DNA of 64,000 nt from Pelagibacteraceae bacterium AG-349-L17 (lineage in GTDB: Bacteria > Pseudomonadota > Alphaproteobacteria > Pelagibacterales > Pelagibacteraceae): contig QCDC01000001.1 in the NCBI GenBank assembly GCA_003278805.1, positions 1 through 64,000 of the forward strand, written 5' to 3'. Under the pieces are notes generated by a model. That model did not search any database and had not been told where the DNA came from. It worked only from the letters and a program-made list of their open reading frames with translations. Numbering within the stretch: position 1 is the stretch's first letter; each line of letters opens with the position of its first letter. Position numbers and translations under genes: made by a program. Shown piece by piece: positions 26,036-34,340 of the stretch.

Positions 26036-26908
26036 ATGAATATAAAAGATACTTTTGTAGCCTCCTTGGTGCCTATATTTTTAGGCTTCGGTTTTGTAAT
26101 TGCAAAACCTGCTTTTGAATCTTTCCCACCTATACTTTTAATGGGCATAAGATTTACATTTGCTGCATCATTATTAATTTGGTGGTTTCCAATACCAAAA
26201 GGATATTTAAAAAGAATATTTGCTGCATCATTAGTGGCTAACACTTTGCAATACAGTATTACTTACACTGGATTAGACCTGATTGATGCATCTGCTGCTG
26301 TTCTTTTAGTCCAAACAGAAGTTCCGTTTGGAGTTATTTTTGCCTACTTCATATTGAGAGAAAAACCAACTATTAGAGCTTTGATAGGAATAGCAATCGC
26401 CTTTGTAGGTGTTTATATTTTAACTGGTTCTCCTAACTTGGATGGAAAATTTATTGGAATTGGACTTACGATTTTAGGCTCTGCCGTATGGGCTCTTGGA
26501 CAAGTTATGGTTAAACCTTTAAGTAAAGAAATAAATCCTTTAGCTTTAGTTGCATGGTTGGCATTATTCTCTGGACCAATTTTAGTAATGCTTTCATCAA
26601 TAATAGATGGAAATACAATTAATTATTTAACAAATGCCAAGATTGATCACTGGATCATTGCAATTTATATTGGATTCATCATGCAACCAATTACTTATGG
26701 TTGTTTCTATTATGTTTTAAAAAACAACCCGCTATATAAAGTGCTTCCTATCGTTACCATGGGTATACCCCCAACAGGATTATTGGCTGCAATTTTTCTT
26801 TTAGGTGAAGAACCAACACGAGAATTATTTATAGGTGGAGTAATAATAATAGTAGGTGTGATTTTAATTGTATTTAAAAAAAATAAAAAAGAAGAGGAAA
26901 TAAAATGA
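26036..26908 (+). CDS. EamA/DMT-family transporter
   Basis: A 290-residue inner-membrane protein with about ten helices in two EamA repeats (first about 5-135, second about 150-280). Typical blocks are LLMGIRFTFAASLL and AVLLVQTEVPFGVIFAYFILREKPTIRALIGIAIAFVGVYIL. The substrate is unknown. It is divergent from the EutA-like gene (57 bases) and its stop overlaps the next gene by 4 bases, so it is part of the transporter-dehydrogenase-ALDH unit at 26036-29298. Confidence 0.9.
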   Translation: MNIKDTFVASLVPIFLGFGFVIAKPAFESFPPILLMGIRFTFAASLLIWWFPIPKGYLKRIFAASLVANTLQYSITYTGLDLIDASAAVLLVQTEVPFGVIFAYFILREKPTIRALIGIAIAFVGVYILTGSPNLDGKFIGIGLTILGSAVWALGQVMVKPLSKEINPLALVAWLALFSGPILVMLSSIIDGNTINYLTNAKIDHWIIAIYIGFIMQPITYGCFYYVLKNNPLYKVLPIVTMGIPPTGLLAAIFLLGEEPTRELFIGGVIIIVGVILIVFKKNKKEEEIK

Positions 26909-27846
26909 AAATAGGTTTTATTGGTTTAGGGAATGTAGGCGGTAAACTAGCTGGAAGCTTAATAAGAAATAATTTTGATGTTACTGTTAGAGAAATAGAT
27001 GAAAATTTAATAAATGAATTTAAAAAGCTAGGTGCTAAGGTTGCAAATTCTCCTAAAAAATTGGCAGAACAAACTGATCTAATTATTACTTCACTTCCTT
27101 CACCTGAAGTTTCTGCGGAGGTTATGGAAAGTGAAGATGGAATTCTAAATGGTTTATCAGAAAATAAGATTTGGTTAGAAATGAGTACAACAGATGAAGA
27201 TGAAGTTAAAAGACTTGGAAAAAAGGTGATATCAAAAAAAGCTATTCCACTAGATGGTCCAGTTAGTGGAGGATGTCATAGAGCAGCCACAGGTAATATT
27301 GCTATATTTGTAGGAGGAGACAGAAAAGCTTTTGAAAAAATATTACCTGCCTTGACTGTAATGGGTAGAAAAGTTTTACATACTGGAGAACTAGGTAGTG
27401 CTTCAGTTCTTAAAGTCATAACAAATTATTTAGCATCAGTTCATTTGGTAGCTTTAGGGGAAGCATGGACAGTTGCAAAAAAATCAAATTTAGATCTTGC
27501 TAAAACATTTAAGGGTATTGCAGTTTCATCTGGGAACTCATTTGTTCATGAAACAGAAAGTCAGGTTATTTTAAATGGTTCTTATAATATTAATTTCACA
27601 ATGGATCTTGTTCTAAAAGATACTGGGTTATTCGATAATCTAGCAAAGAAATTAAATGCTCCATTAGAGATTTCTCCAAAGATAGTTGAAATATTTAAAG
27701 ATGGAGAAAAAAAATATGGTTCTAGAGCATGGTCATCAATGATTGTAAAAAGAATGGAAGATTTAAATAAAATTGATTTTAGAGCCGATGGATTTCCTGA
27801 TGAGCTTGTGGATAATGAACCAGAAGAAAAAGGCTATGAAATTTAA
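26905..27846 (+). CDS. 3-hydroxyisobutyrate-dehydrogenase family oxidoreductase
   Basis: A 313-residue NAD(P)-dependent beta-hydroxyacid dehydrogenase. The nucleotide motif is GFIGLGNVGGKLAGSLI (4-20), the substrate motif is DGPVSGG (117-123) and the catalytic Lys is Lys170 in SASVLKVITNYL. The family oxidises 3-hydroxyisobutyrate, tartronate semialdehyde partners, 4-hydroxybutyrate and similar acids. Coupling to a downstream aldehyde dehydrogenase suggests a hydroxyacid or alcohol to semialdehyde to acid sequence. The substrate cannot be fixed from sequence. Confidence 0.87.
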   Translation: MKIGFIGLGNVGGKLAGSLIRNNFDVTVREIDENLINEFKKLGAKVANSPKKLAEQTDLIITSLPSPEVSAEVMESEDGILNGLSENKIWLEMSTTDEDEVKRLGKKVISKKAIPLDGPVSGGCHRAATGNIAIFVGGDRKAFEKILPALTVMGRKVLHTGELGSASVLKVITNYLASVHLVALGEAWTVAKKSNLDLAKTFKGIAVSSGNSFVHETESQVILNGSYNINFTMDLVLKDTGLFDNLAKKLNAPLEISPKIVEIFKDGEKKYGSRAWSSMIVKRMEDLNKIDFRADGFPDELVDNEPEEKGYEI

Positions 27847-27867
27847 TTAATATGTTAAGGTTAATAA

Positions 27868-29298
27868 ATGTTAGATAAAAGAAAATTTTACATAAACGGA
27901 AAATGGGTTGACCCAATCGAAAAAAACGATTTTGAGGTAATCAATCCTTGCAACGAAGATCCTTTTGCAATTATTTCGTTAGGATCAAAAAAAGATACTG
28001 ATAACGCAGTTAAAGGTGCAAAAACTGCATTTGAAACCTGGAAAGAAACAAGCAAAGAAGAAAGATTGGATTTGCTGGAAAAATTATTAGCAGTTTATAA
28101 AAAAAGATTTGGAGAAATGGCAGAAGCTATTTCGCTAGAAATGGGTGCTCCAATGGATTGGGCTACTGATGTTCAAACTGGATCTGGACAAGCACATTTA
28201 GAAGATTTTATTTTAAGATTGAAAGAATTTAATTTTGATGAACACTTTGATCAAAAATCAAACAACCATATTTGTTATGAACCAATTGGAGTATGTGGAT
28301 TAATTACTCCATGGAATTGGCCTATAAACCAAATAGCTCTTAAAGTCGTACCTGCATTTGCAACTGGGTGTACGATGATACTTAAACCATCTGAAATAGC
28401 TCCTATCTCTGGGATGTTGTTTGCTGAAATGATTGATGAAGTTGGATTTCCTGATGGTGTATTTAATCTAGTAAATGGTGATGGCGTAGGTGTTGGAACA
28501 CAAATATCAAGTCATCCTGATATTGATATGGTTTCATTTACAGGATCAACTCGTGCTGGAAAACTTATTTCAAAAAATGCAGCAGAAACAATTAAAAGAG
28601 TTTGTTTAGAACTTGGAGGCAAAGGTGGAAACATAGTTTTCGCAGATAGTTACAAAAATGCTGTTCGAGATGGCATAAGAAATGTTATGAGTAATTCTGG
28701 TCAATCTTGTGATGCACCAACAAGAATGTTAGTTGAAAAATCTATTTACAAAAGAGCAGTTGAGGAAGCAGTTGATGAAGCAAATAAAATTAATGTAGAT
28801 CAAGCCTCAAAGAAAGGGGATCACATAGGACCTGTAATATCTAAAACTCAATATGACAAGATCATCAATTTAATTGAAAGCGGAATTTCTGAAGGTGCAA
28901 CTTTAGCGGCCGGTGGTCCAGAGTTACCTAACGGATTAAATAAAGGTTATTTTATAAAACCAACGATTTTTACAAATGTTACAAACGACATGAGAATAGC
29001 TAAAGAAGAAATCTTTGGTCCTGTCCTTTCTATTATTCCGTTTGAAACTGAAGATGAAGCAGTAAATATTGTTAATGATACTTCTTATGGTTTGGGGAAT
29101 TATTTACAGACAGAAGATATAGAAAAAGCACATAGAGTTGCTAAAAAATTGAGATCTGGTTGTGTTTATATTAATGGCAATGCAGCTGATGCTGGAACCC
29201 CTTTTGGTGGGTACAGACAATCAGGAAATGGTAGAGAGGGCGGTGTTTGGGGTCTTGATGAGTATCTAGAAGTTAAAACTGTTACCGGATGGAAATAA
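27868..29298 (+). CDS. NAD(P)-dependent aldehyde dehydrogenase (paralogue of the one at 13411)
   Basis: A 476-residue ALDH-superfamily enzyme with ITPWNWPINQIALKVVPAFATG, SFTGSTRAG, the general base Glu in LELGGKGGN and the catalytic Cys in SGQSCDAPTRML. It starts 21 bases after the hydroxyacid dehydrogenase gene and should act on the aldehyde made there. It is similar along its whole length to the protein at 13411-14844 (both begin MLDK, FYING, and share the EERL/LLEKL and GQSC blocks), so they are likely lineage-internal paralogues with separate substrates. Confidence 0.88.
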   Translation: MLDKRKFYINGKWVDPIEKNDFEVINPCNEDPFAIISLGSKKDTDNAVKGAKTAFETWKETSKEERLDLLEKLLAVYKKRFGEMAEAISLEMGAPMDWATDVQTGSGQAHLEDFILRLKEFNFDEHFDQKSNNHICYEPIGVCGLITPWNWPINQIALKVVPAFATGCTMILKPSEIAPISGMLFAEMIDEVGFPDGVFNLVNGDGVGVGTQISSHPDIDMVSFTGSTRAGKLISKNAAETIKRVCLELGGKGGNIVFADSYKNAVRDGIRNVMSNSGQSCDAPTRMLVEKSIYKRAVEEAVDEANKINVDQASKKGDHIGPVISKTQYDKIINLIESGISEGATLAAGGPELPNGLNKGYFIKPTIFTNVTNDMRIAKEEIFGPVLSIIPFETEDEAVNIVNDTSYGLGNYLQTEDIEKAHRVAKKLRSGCVYINGNAADAGTPFGGYRQSGNGREGGVWGLDEYLEVKTVTGWK

Positions 29299-29304
29299 AA
29301 ATTT

Positions 29305-29943
29305 ATGCATTTAATCCATCGTGGGATTGTAAACAAAAAATATAAAGAAAACCTTTTAAATTCATTTAAACAATCATTTAAAAAAGGATTTGGAATAGAA
29401 ACCGATATACACGCAACTAAAGATAATAAATTTGTCTGTTATCACGACTTTACTTTAACAAGGATTTTCAAAAAAAAACAAAGTGTTAGGAACTTAAATT
29501 ATCAAAAGTTAAAAGAAATAAGTCTCAAACAAAATAAACCAGTTCCCCTACTCCAAGATTTATTAAAGATATCAAAAAATAAATTCTATTTATTTATTGA
29601 AATTAAGCCCAAATTCTCCACAAAATTGCTTAAAAAATTAATTAATGAAACATCTAAATATTCAAAATGCGTATTTATTTCGTTTAAACATCAAAATATT
29701 TTTAATCTTTTAAAACTAAATAAGAAAACAAAAGTGGGTTTATCTTTTTCACCACCAACAAGTGTGAAATCAATAGTAAAAAAATCAATAATTAAAAATA
29801 TAGATTGCTTAATTCTTGATAAATCATACATCAAAAACAAAAAAATTCAGAAACTAAAGATTAAAAAATATTTTTATACAATTAAAAATAATTCTGAATT
29901 CAAAAAATATAAAAAAAATAATCTAATATTCGAAAACTTATAG
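29305..29943 (+). CDS. Small glycerophosphodiester phosphodiesterase-like protein
   Basis: A 212-residue GDPD-family protein. The active-site elements are all at the N-terminus: HRG at 5-7, IETDIHATKD (Glu32, Asp34) and YHDFTLTR (His47, Asp48); a later FIEIKPK supplies the next acidic metal ligand. It lacks a signal peptide, so a cytoplasmic UgpQ-like role releasing glycerol 3-phosphate from deacylated lipids is likely. It is shorter than UgpQ (about 247), and the second half is Lys/Asn-rich. It follows the ALDH by 6 bases and converges on the gene at 29938 with a 6-base overlap. Confidence 0.78.
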   Translation: MHLIHRGIVNKKYKENLLNSFKQSFKKGFGIETDIHATKDNKFVCYHDFTLTRIFKKKQSVRNLNYQKLKEISLKQNKPVPLLQDLLKISKNKFYLFIEIKPKFSTKLLKKLINETSKYSKCVFISFKHQNIFNLLKLNKKTKVGLSFSPPTSVKSIVKKSIIKNIDCLILDKSYIKNKKIQKLKIKKYFYTIKNNSEFKKYKKNNLIFENL

Positions 29944-31068
29944 TTGTTGCTTAAGATAATTTAATCTTCCAATTATCTCGTCTCTATCCATATAATAGCC
30001 TTGGAGGTGCCTATGTCCTGAGTTTGGATCAAATTCAGTTCTGCCGTGCAGTAGTCTTCTGTTGTTAAATGAAAAAATATCACCTGCTTCTAATCTAAAA
30101 TTAATTTGAAATTTACTATCATGTAATAGATTGCCAAATCGATGATGTGCTTTATAAACAGAGTCCATTACATCTGGGTGGCAATCAAGTGCATCTAAAG
30201 TTGCAATACTGTAACGAATATCATTATAATCTCCATCTTTTGTTAGTGAAATTGCTGTACCGTGAACACTTCTAATTGCTTGTTGAGTGTAATCTTTATC
30301 TCTAAATTTCAATGGAGTGTTAACCAAAATATCAAAAGTTTCTTTTTCATTTTTTCTTAAAAAGTCTGCCACTGCAAAAGCATCAACTGCAGAAGAGTCC
30401 CCTCCTTTTGCAGAATTTACCAAACAATGTAAAAATTGATACCCTGGTGGATTTTCAAACCAAGGTAAATCCATATGATTTCTTAATGCATGAGCTGTGT
30501 ATGCCGAATTATTTGGTTTTGGAATATTAATTACCTCGAATGGTGTTTTAAAAAATGTTTCACGAGTATGACTTATTCGGTTTAATACATTTAATCCTGA
30601 ATTTTTTTCTACTGGTGAATTCTTTACAATGGCTATCCCTGTATGATGCAAAAGTTCTAACCATTTAATTAATCCTTCATCAGAACTTATAATTTCTTTA
30701 TGATCGATTTGAATAGATTCTAAATTTTTCTCAAGTGAACTGTCCCAAAGTTTATAGGGAGAAATATACTTTTGTTTGTGTTTTAAGGTATAACAATTTT
30801 CTCTTAGCCATTTAGGGTCATAATAACTTGTATGATCACCTTCACTCCATTCAATCTCTAATTTTCCATCTGCACTTAGAGAATATTTTTTTGGATTAAT
30901 ATTTTGTGATACATTCAAGATATTAAACATTCGATGTCTTGAGTCTTTGTCATGAGCTGTTGGACAATTATCTCTCAACCAAAGATAATTGAATTTGCTC
31001 TCTTCGCCATCACTCCAAATAACTTTTAGATAAGTAGAATTTTTTTCAAGTTTAGAAATTGCACTCAC
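29938..31068 (-). CDS. Gamma-butyrobetaine hydroxylase / TmpA-like Fe(II)/2-oxoglutarate oxygenase
   Basis: A 376-residue protein with the N-terminal GBBH-like (DUF971) domain at about 9-95 (WLRDNCPTAHDKDSRHR gives Cys and His zinc-site candidates) and a TauD-type catalytic domain. Iron ligands are His198, Asp200 (NHMDLPW) and His341 (LLHGRTEF); the segment PPGYQFLHCLVNSAKGGDS is typical. Gamma-butyrobetaine hydroxylase makes carnitine; the close relative TmpA hydroxylates 2-(trimethylammonio)ethylphosphonate. The usual substrate-contact region reads IRYSIAT here (284-290), matching neither clearly from memory. The carnitine-breakdown genes and the HD oxygenase nearby suit one or other reading. 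It starts with GTG and has its own promoter region. Confidence 0.85.
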   Translation of the reverse strand: MSAISKLEKNSTYLKVIWSDGEESKFNYLWLRDNCPTAHDKDSRHRMFNILNVSQNINPKKYSLSADGKLEIEWSEGDHTSYYDPKWLRENCYTLKHKQKYISPYKLWDSSLEKNLESIQIDHKEIISSDEGLIKWLELLHHTGIAIVKNSPVEKNSGLNVLNRISHTRETFFKTPFEVINIPKPNNSAYTAHALRNHMDLPWFENPPGYQFLHCLVNSAKGGDSSAVDAFAVADFLRKNEKETFDILVNTPLKFRDKDYTQQAIRSVHGTAISLTKDGDYNDIRYSIATLDALDCHPDVMDSVYKAHHRFGNLLHDSKFQINFRLEAGDIFSFNNRRLLHGRTEFDPNSGHRHLQGYYMDRDEIIGRLNYLKQQL

Positions 31069-31099
31069 TCTTAATCTTTATATAAATGGATATTCAAAT

Positions 31100-31138
31100 C
31101 AACTCAATTATGGGTTGTATTATAGATTCAAGGGTTGT
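31100..31138 (+). repeat. Direct repeat GGGTTGT upstream of proX
   Basis: In the 131-base divergent region before proX the heptamer GGGTTGT occurs at 31112-31118 and 31132-31138, start to start 20 bases, about two helical turns. The first copy can also pair with CAACTC at 31100-31105. A regulator site or an RNA switch is conceivable, but a chance repeat cannot be excluded. The rest of this region holds only AT-rich sequence and the proX ribosome site. Confidence 0.3.
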
Positions 31139-31185
31139 TTTTTGTCTTTATTCATTATTAAATCTTCTAATTAAAACTTAACCTT

Positions 31186-31191
31186 AAGGAG
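31186..31191 (+). promoter_or_regulatory. Shine-Dalgarno site of proX
   Basis: AAGGAG lies 8 bases before the ATG at 31200. It fixes the start and indicates high translation of the binding protein. Confidence 0.7.
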
Positions 31192-31199
31192 ATAATTTA

Positions 31200-32216
31200 A
31201 TGAAGTTTTTAAAAAGATTAACTATCTCAATTTTCCTTTTATCATCTTTAGTTATTAGTAATGCTAATGCGGGTGAGTGCAAGGCTAGATTGGGAGATTT
31301 TGACTGGAGTAGTGCTAATATTCATACAGCAATAACTACATTTATTCTTGAAAAAGGATATGGTTGTCATGTTACTGTCACTAAAGGAAGTACAACTCCA
31401 ATTATGGCTGCTCACTACGACGGTCAATTAGATGTTATTACTGAAGTTTGGTACGATAACATCATTGGTAATTATAAACCTCACGAAGAAGCAGGTACAA
31501 TTATCCATATGGGAACAAACACACCAGACTCTCAGCAAGCATTCTATGTGGATAAAGCAACAGCTGATAAGTACAATTTAAAATCAGTAGAAGATATGAA
31601 AGATCCAAAAATAGCTGCGCTATTTAAAGATCCAGAAGATCCTTCAAAAGGAAGAATGACAAGCTGTATATCAGGTTGGACTTGTTACACTGTAAACTTA
31701 GTAAAACAAAAAGAGTATGGTTTAGATAAATACTATACAAATTTTGATCCGGGTTCTGGTGGAGCATTAGATGCTGCTATAGCAGGTGCGTTTGCTAAGA
31801 AAAAACCTATTTTTACATATTACTGGGCACCAACTGGTTTAATGGGCAAAGTTGATCTTGTAAGATTAAAGGAACCTAAATTTGATCAAGCATGCTGGGA
31901 TGCAATGTCTGCGGTTGTAGAGGATATTAAAGCGAATGGCCCTGATGCTTATAAACCTTCTTGCGCAAGTGAGTATAGAGATATGGCTTTAACTAAGTCA
32001 GTTCTTGCAACTTGGGCAAAAGCTCATCCAAAAGAAAATGAGTTTATTGGAAAATATACAATTCCAACTGCTACTGTTAACAAAATGTTAGCGTTCTATG
32101 AAGATGAGTCAGGTGGTGATATGGAAGCTACTGCAATAGAGTTCTTAAAAACAGAAACTATGTGGAAAGACTGGGTACCAGCTGATGTTGCTAAAAAAGT
32201 TTCAGCAGCATTATAA
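31200..32216 (+). CDS. proX: Glycine betaine/carnitine-type periplasmic binding protein
   Basis: A 338-residue OpuAC/ProX-family binding protein with signal peptide MKFLKRLTISIFLLSSLVIS ending at NANA (about residue 24). The mature part begins ECKARLGDFDWSSANIHTA and has aromatic positions suited to a quaternary-amine cage (FDW, EVWYDN, GWTCY, YYWAPT). It captures betaine-like solutes for ProWV. Ligand choice among glycine betaine, carnitine, choline or proline betaine is open; the flanking carnitine genes favour carnitine or a betaine mix. A terminator hairpin follows before proW. Confidence 0.88.
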   Translation: MKFLKRLTISIFLLSSLVISNANAGECKARLGDFDWSSANIHTAITTFILEKGYGCHVTVTKGSTTPIMAAHYDGQLDVITEVWYDNIIGNYKPHEEAGTIIHMGTNTPDSQQAFYVDKATADKYNLKSVEDMKDPKIAALFKDPEDPSKGRMTSCISGWTCYTVNLVKQKEYGLDKYYTNFDPGSGGALDAAIAGAFAKKKPIFTYYWAPTGLMGKVDLVRLKEPKFDQACWDAMSAVVEDIKANGPDAYKPSCASEYRDMALTKSVLATWAKAHPKENEFIGKYTIPTATVNKMLAFYEDESGGDMEATAIEFLKTETMWKDWVPADVAKKVSAAL

Positions 32217-32235
32217 TCACTAAAAAATATATTAA

Positions 32236-32264
32236 GAGGAGCCCCCCTATGGGGCTCTTTCTTT
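32236..32264 (+). terminator. Terminator-like hairpin between proX and proW
   Basis: A 7-bp core stem (GAGCCCC at 32239-32245, GGGGCTC at 32251-32257), extendable by a few weaker pairs, with a 5-base loop and then TTTCTTT. It begins 20 bases after the proX stop and 17 bases before the proW start. It should lower read-through into the permease and ATPase genes and protect the proX message. Confidence 0.8.
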
Positions 32265-32280
32265 AAGTAAAAAATAAAAT

Positions 32281-33312
32281 ATGGAAGCATTAAAGAAAAA
32301 TAAAAAAATATTTTTTAATATTGGTTTGTTAGTTGTTTTTGTTTGGTTATTAATTACTAGTTATTCTCAATCAAAAAGAAAACCTGAAAATATTGGAGAA
32401 TTATTAAATGATTTTTCTTGGTTAGGAGGTAAATGGCCAAAATGGTTAGATTTACCATTAATGAATTGGATCAATTCTGGTTTCAAAACACTTAATGAAA
32501 AGTATGGATACATATTTGAAGCTATTAATAATGTTCTTCTGTATATGTTAATGCTTGTAAAAAACTTTTTAATCCAAGCACCGTGGCCATTGGTAATACT
32601 AGGCGTTGTAGTTCTAACTTATTTTGCAAGTGGTAGAAAAATTGGAACAACTGTATTTGTAGGATTTTGTACTTTTTTTATAGGTTTTCTTCATCCAATA
32701 TTTTGGCAAAAAGCAATTGAAACAACTGCTATAATGTTAATTGGAATATTTCTTTGTGTAGTTGCAGGTATTCCGTTGGGAATAGCGATGGCGAGAAGTG
32801 CAAGAACAAGAAACGTGATATTGCCAGTTTTAGATTTAATGCAAACTATTCCTAGTTTTTGTTACTTAATTCCAGGTATTATGTTATTTGGCTTAGGTGC
32901 AGTTCCAGCAATTATAGCTACATTTATATATGCCGTACCTCCATTAGTAAGACTTACCGATTTAGGTATAAGATTGGTAGATACTGAGGTTATTGAAGCT
33001 GCAGATGCATTTGGAGCAAGCAAGAAGCAAAAACTATGGGGGGTACAAATGCCATTAGCTCTGCCAAATATAATGCAGGGAATTAATCAGTGTACAATGA
33101 TGGCGTTAGCTATGGTTGTTATTGCGTCGATGATAGGTACCAGAGGTCTTGGAGATGAGGTTTTGCTCGGTCTTCAGCAATTAAACGTAGGAAGAGCTGC
33201 TGAAGCAGGGATTGCAATTGTACTTTTGGCAATAGTTCTTGATAGGATAACTCAATCTTACGGAGAAACTCTTCAAGAGAGAACAGCACCAAATACAAAG
33301 AAAGGTAAATAA
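32281..33312 (+). CDS. proW: Glycine betaine/proline-type ABC permease
   Basis: A 343-residue permease of the ProW/OpuAB type: an N-terminal extension with one helix (about 11-29), a loop, then the core of five or six helices with the EAA loop EAADAFGASKKQKLWGVQMPLALPNIMQG and the block VIASMIGTRGLGDEVLLGLQQLN. Length and N-terminal extension match ProW (about 350). Its stop shares one base with the proV start (TAATG). No clear Shine-Dalgarno site precedes it. Confidence 0.93.
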   Translation: MEALKKNKKIFFNIGLLVVFVWLLITSYSQSKRKPENIGELLNDFSWLGGKWPKWLDLPLMNWINSGFKTLNEKYGYIFEAINNVLLYMLMLVKNFLIQAPWPLVILGVVVLTYFASGRKIGTTVFVGFCTFFIGFLHPIFWQKAIETTAIMLIGIFLCVVAGIPLGIAMARSARTRNVILPVLDLMQTIPSFCYLIPGIMLFGLGAVPAIIATFIYAVPPLVRLTDLGIRLVDTEVIEAADAFGASKKQKLWGVQMPLALPNIMQGINQCTMMALAMVVIASMIGTRGLGDEVLLGLQQLNVGRAAEAGIAIVLLAIVLDRITQSYGETLQERTAPNTKKGK

Positions 33313-34337
33313 TGTCTAAAATTGAGATTAATAACGTTTATAAAATTTTCGGTAGCAATCCTCAATCTGTAATGCCTATGGTAAAGGATGGAGCGAACAA
33401 AGAAGAAGTTTTAGAACAAACTGGTCATACAGTTGGTCTCGATAATGTTTCATTAAAAATAGAAGAGGGTGAAACTTTTGTTTGCATGGGTTTATCTGGA
33501 TCTGGAAAATCAACTCTAATTAGACATTTAAATAGGTTAATTGACCCAACAGATGGAGAAATTTTAGTAGAAGGCACAAATGTAATGTCGTTAAATAAAG
33601 AACAGTTAATTGATTTTAGACGACATAAAATGAGTATGGTGTTTCAGAGATTTGGTTTGTTTCCACATAAAACTGTTTTACAAAACGTAGGCTATGGATT
33701 GGAAATGCAAGGTAAAGCAGAAGAGGAAAGATATAGTGTAGCGATGGAAAAAATTGATGCTGTTGGTTTAACAGGATTTGAAAATCAATTCCCAAATCAA
33801 TTATCTGGAGGAATGCAACAAAGGGTAGGTTTAGCAAGAGCGCTTGCTACTGATAGTGATATTATGTTGATGGATGAAGCGTTTAGTGCTTTGGATCCTT
33901 TGATAAGAAGTGACATGCAAAAACAACTATTAGATCTTCAATCAGAATTAAAAAAAACAATCGTTTTTATTACTCATGATTTGGACGAATCTTTAAGACT
34001 TGGTGATCACATTGGAATTTTAAATGCTGGGAAACTTGTTCAAGTTGGAACACCAGTAGATATTATAATGAATCCAGCAGATGACTATGTTAAAGCATTT
34101 GTTAAAGACGTTAATAGAGCAAAAGTAATTAAAGCCAAAATTATAATGAAAAATGTTAATGAAGCTAACGATATAGATAAATCTAACTTAATTAAAGTTA
34201 ACGAAGATCAGTTTATAGAGGAGTTTTTACCACAAATAGTTTGTTCAAATTCAAACTGTGAGGTTGTTGACAAAACAGGAAATGTTAAAGGGTATATATC
34301 AAATAAAGAATTACAGACTTCATTAACGAAATCTTAA
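33312..34337 (+). CDS. proV: Glycine betaine/proline-type ABC ATPase, short C-terminus
   Basis: A 341-residue ATPase. It has the ProV-type N-terminal insert (IFGSNPQSVMPMV...VGLDNVSLKI), Walker A GLSGSGKSTLIRHLNRL, signature LSGGMQQRVGLARALA, Walker B IMLMDEAFSALDP and switch VFITHDLDES. E. coli ProV is 400 residues with two CBS modules; here only about 70 residues follow residue 270, enough for one degenerate CBS-like segment (DKTGNVKGYISNKELQ). Osmotic gating through CBS may therefore be reduced, in keeping with a nutritional uptake role. Confidence 0.93.
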   Translation: MSKIEINNVYKIFGSNPQSVMPMVKDGANKEEVLEQTGHTVGLDNVSLKIEEGETFVCMGLSGSGKSTLIRHLNRLIDPTDGEILVEGTNVMSLNKEQLIDFRRHKMSMVFQRFGLFPHKTVLQNVGYGLEMQGKAEEERYSVAMEKIDAVGLTGFENQFPNQLSGGMQQRVGLARALATDSDIMLMDEAFSALDPLIRSDMQKQLLDLQSELKKTIVFITHDLDESLRLGDHIGILNAGKLVQVGTPVDIIMNPADDYVKAFVKDVNRAKVIKAKIIMKNVNEANDIDKSNLIKVNEDQFIEEFLPQIVCSNSNCEVVDKTGNVKGYISNKELQTSLTKS

Positions 34338-34340
34338 TTA

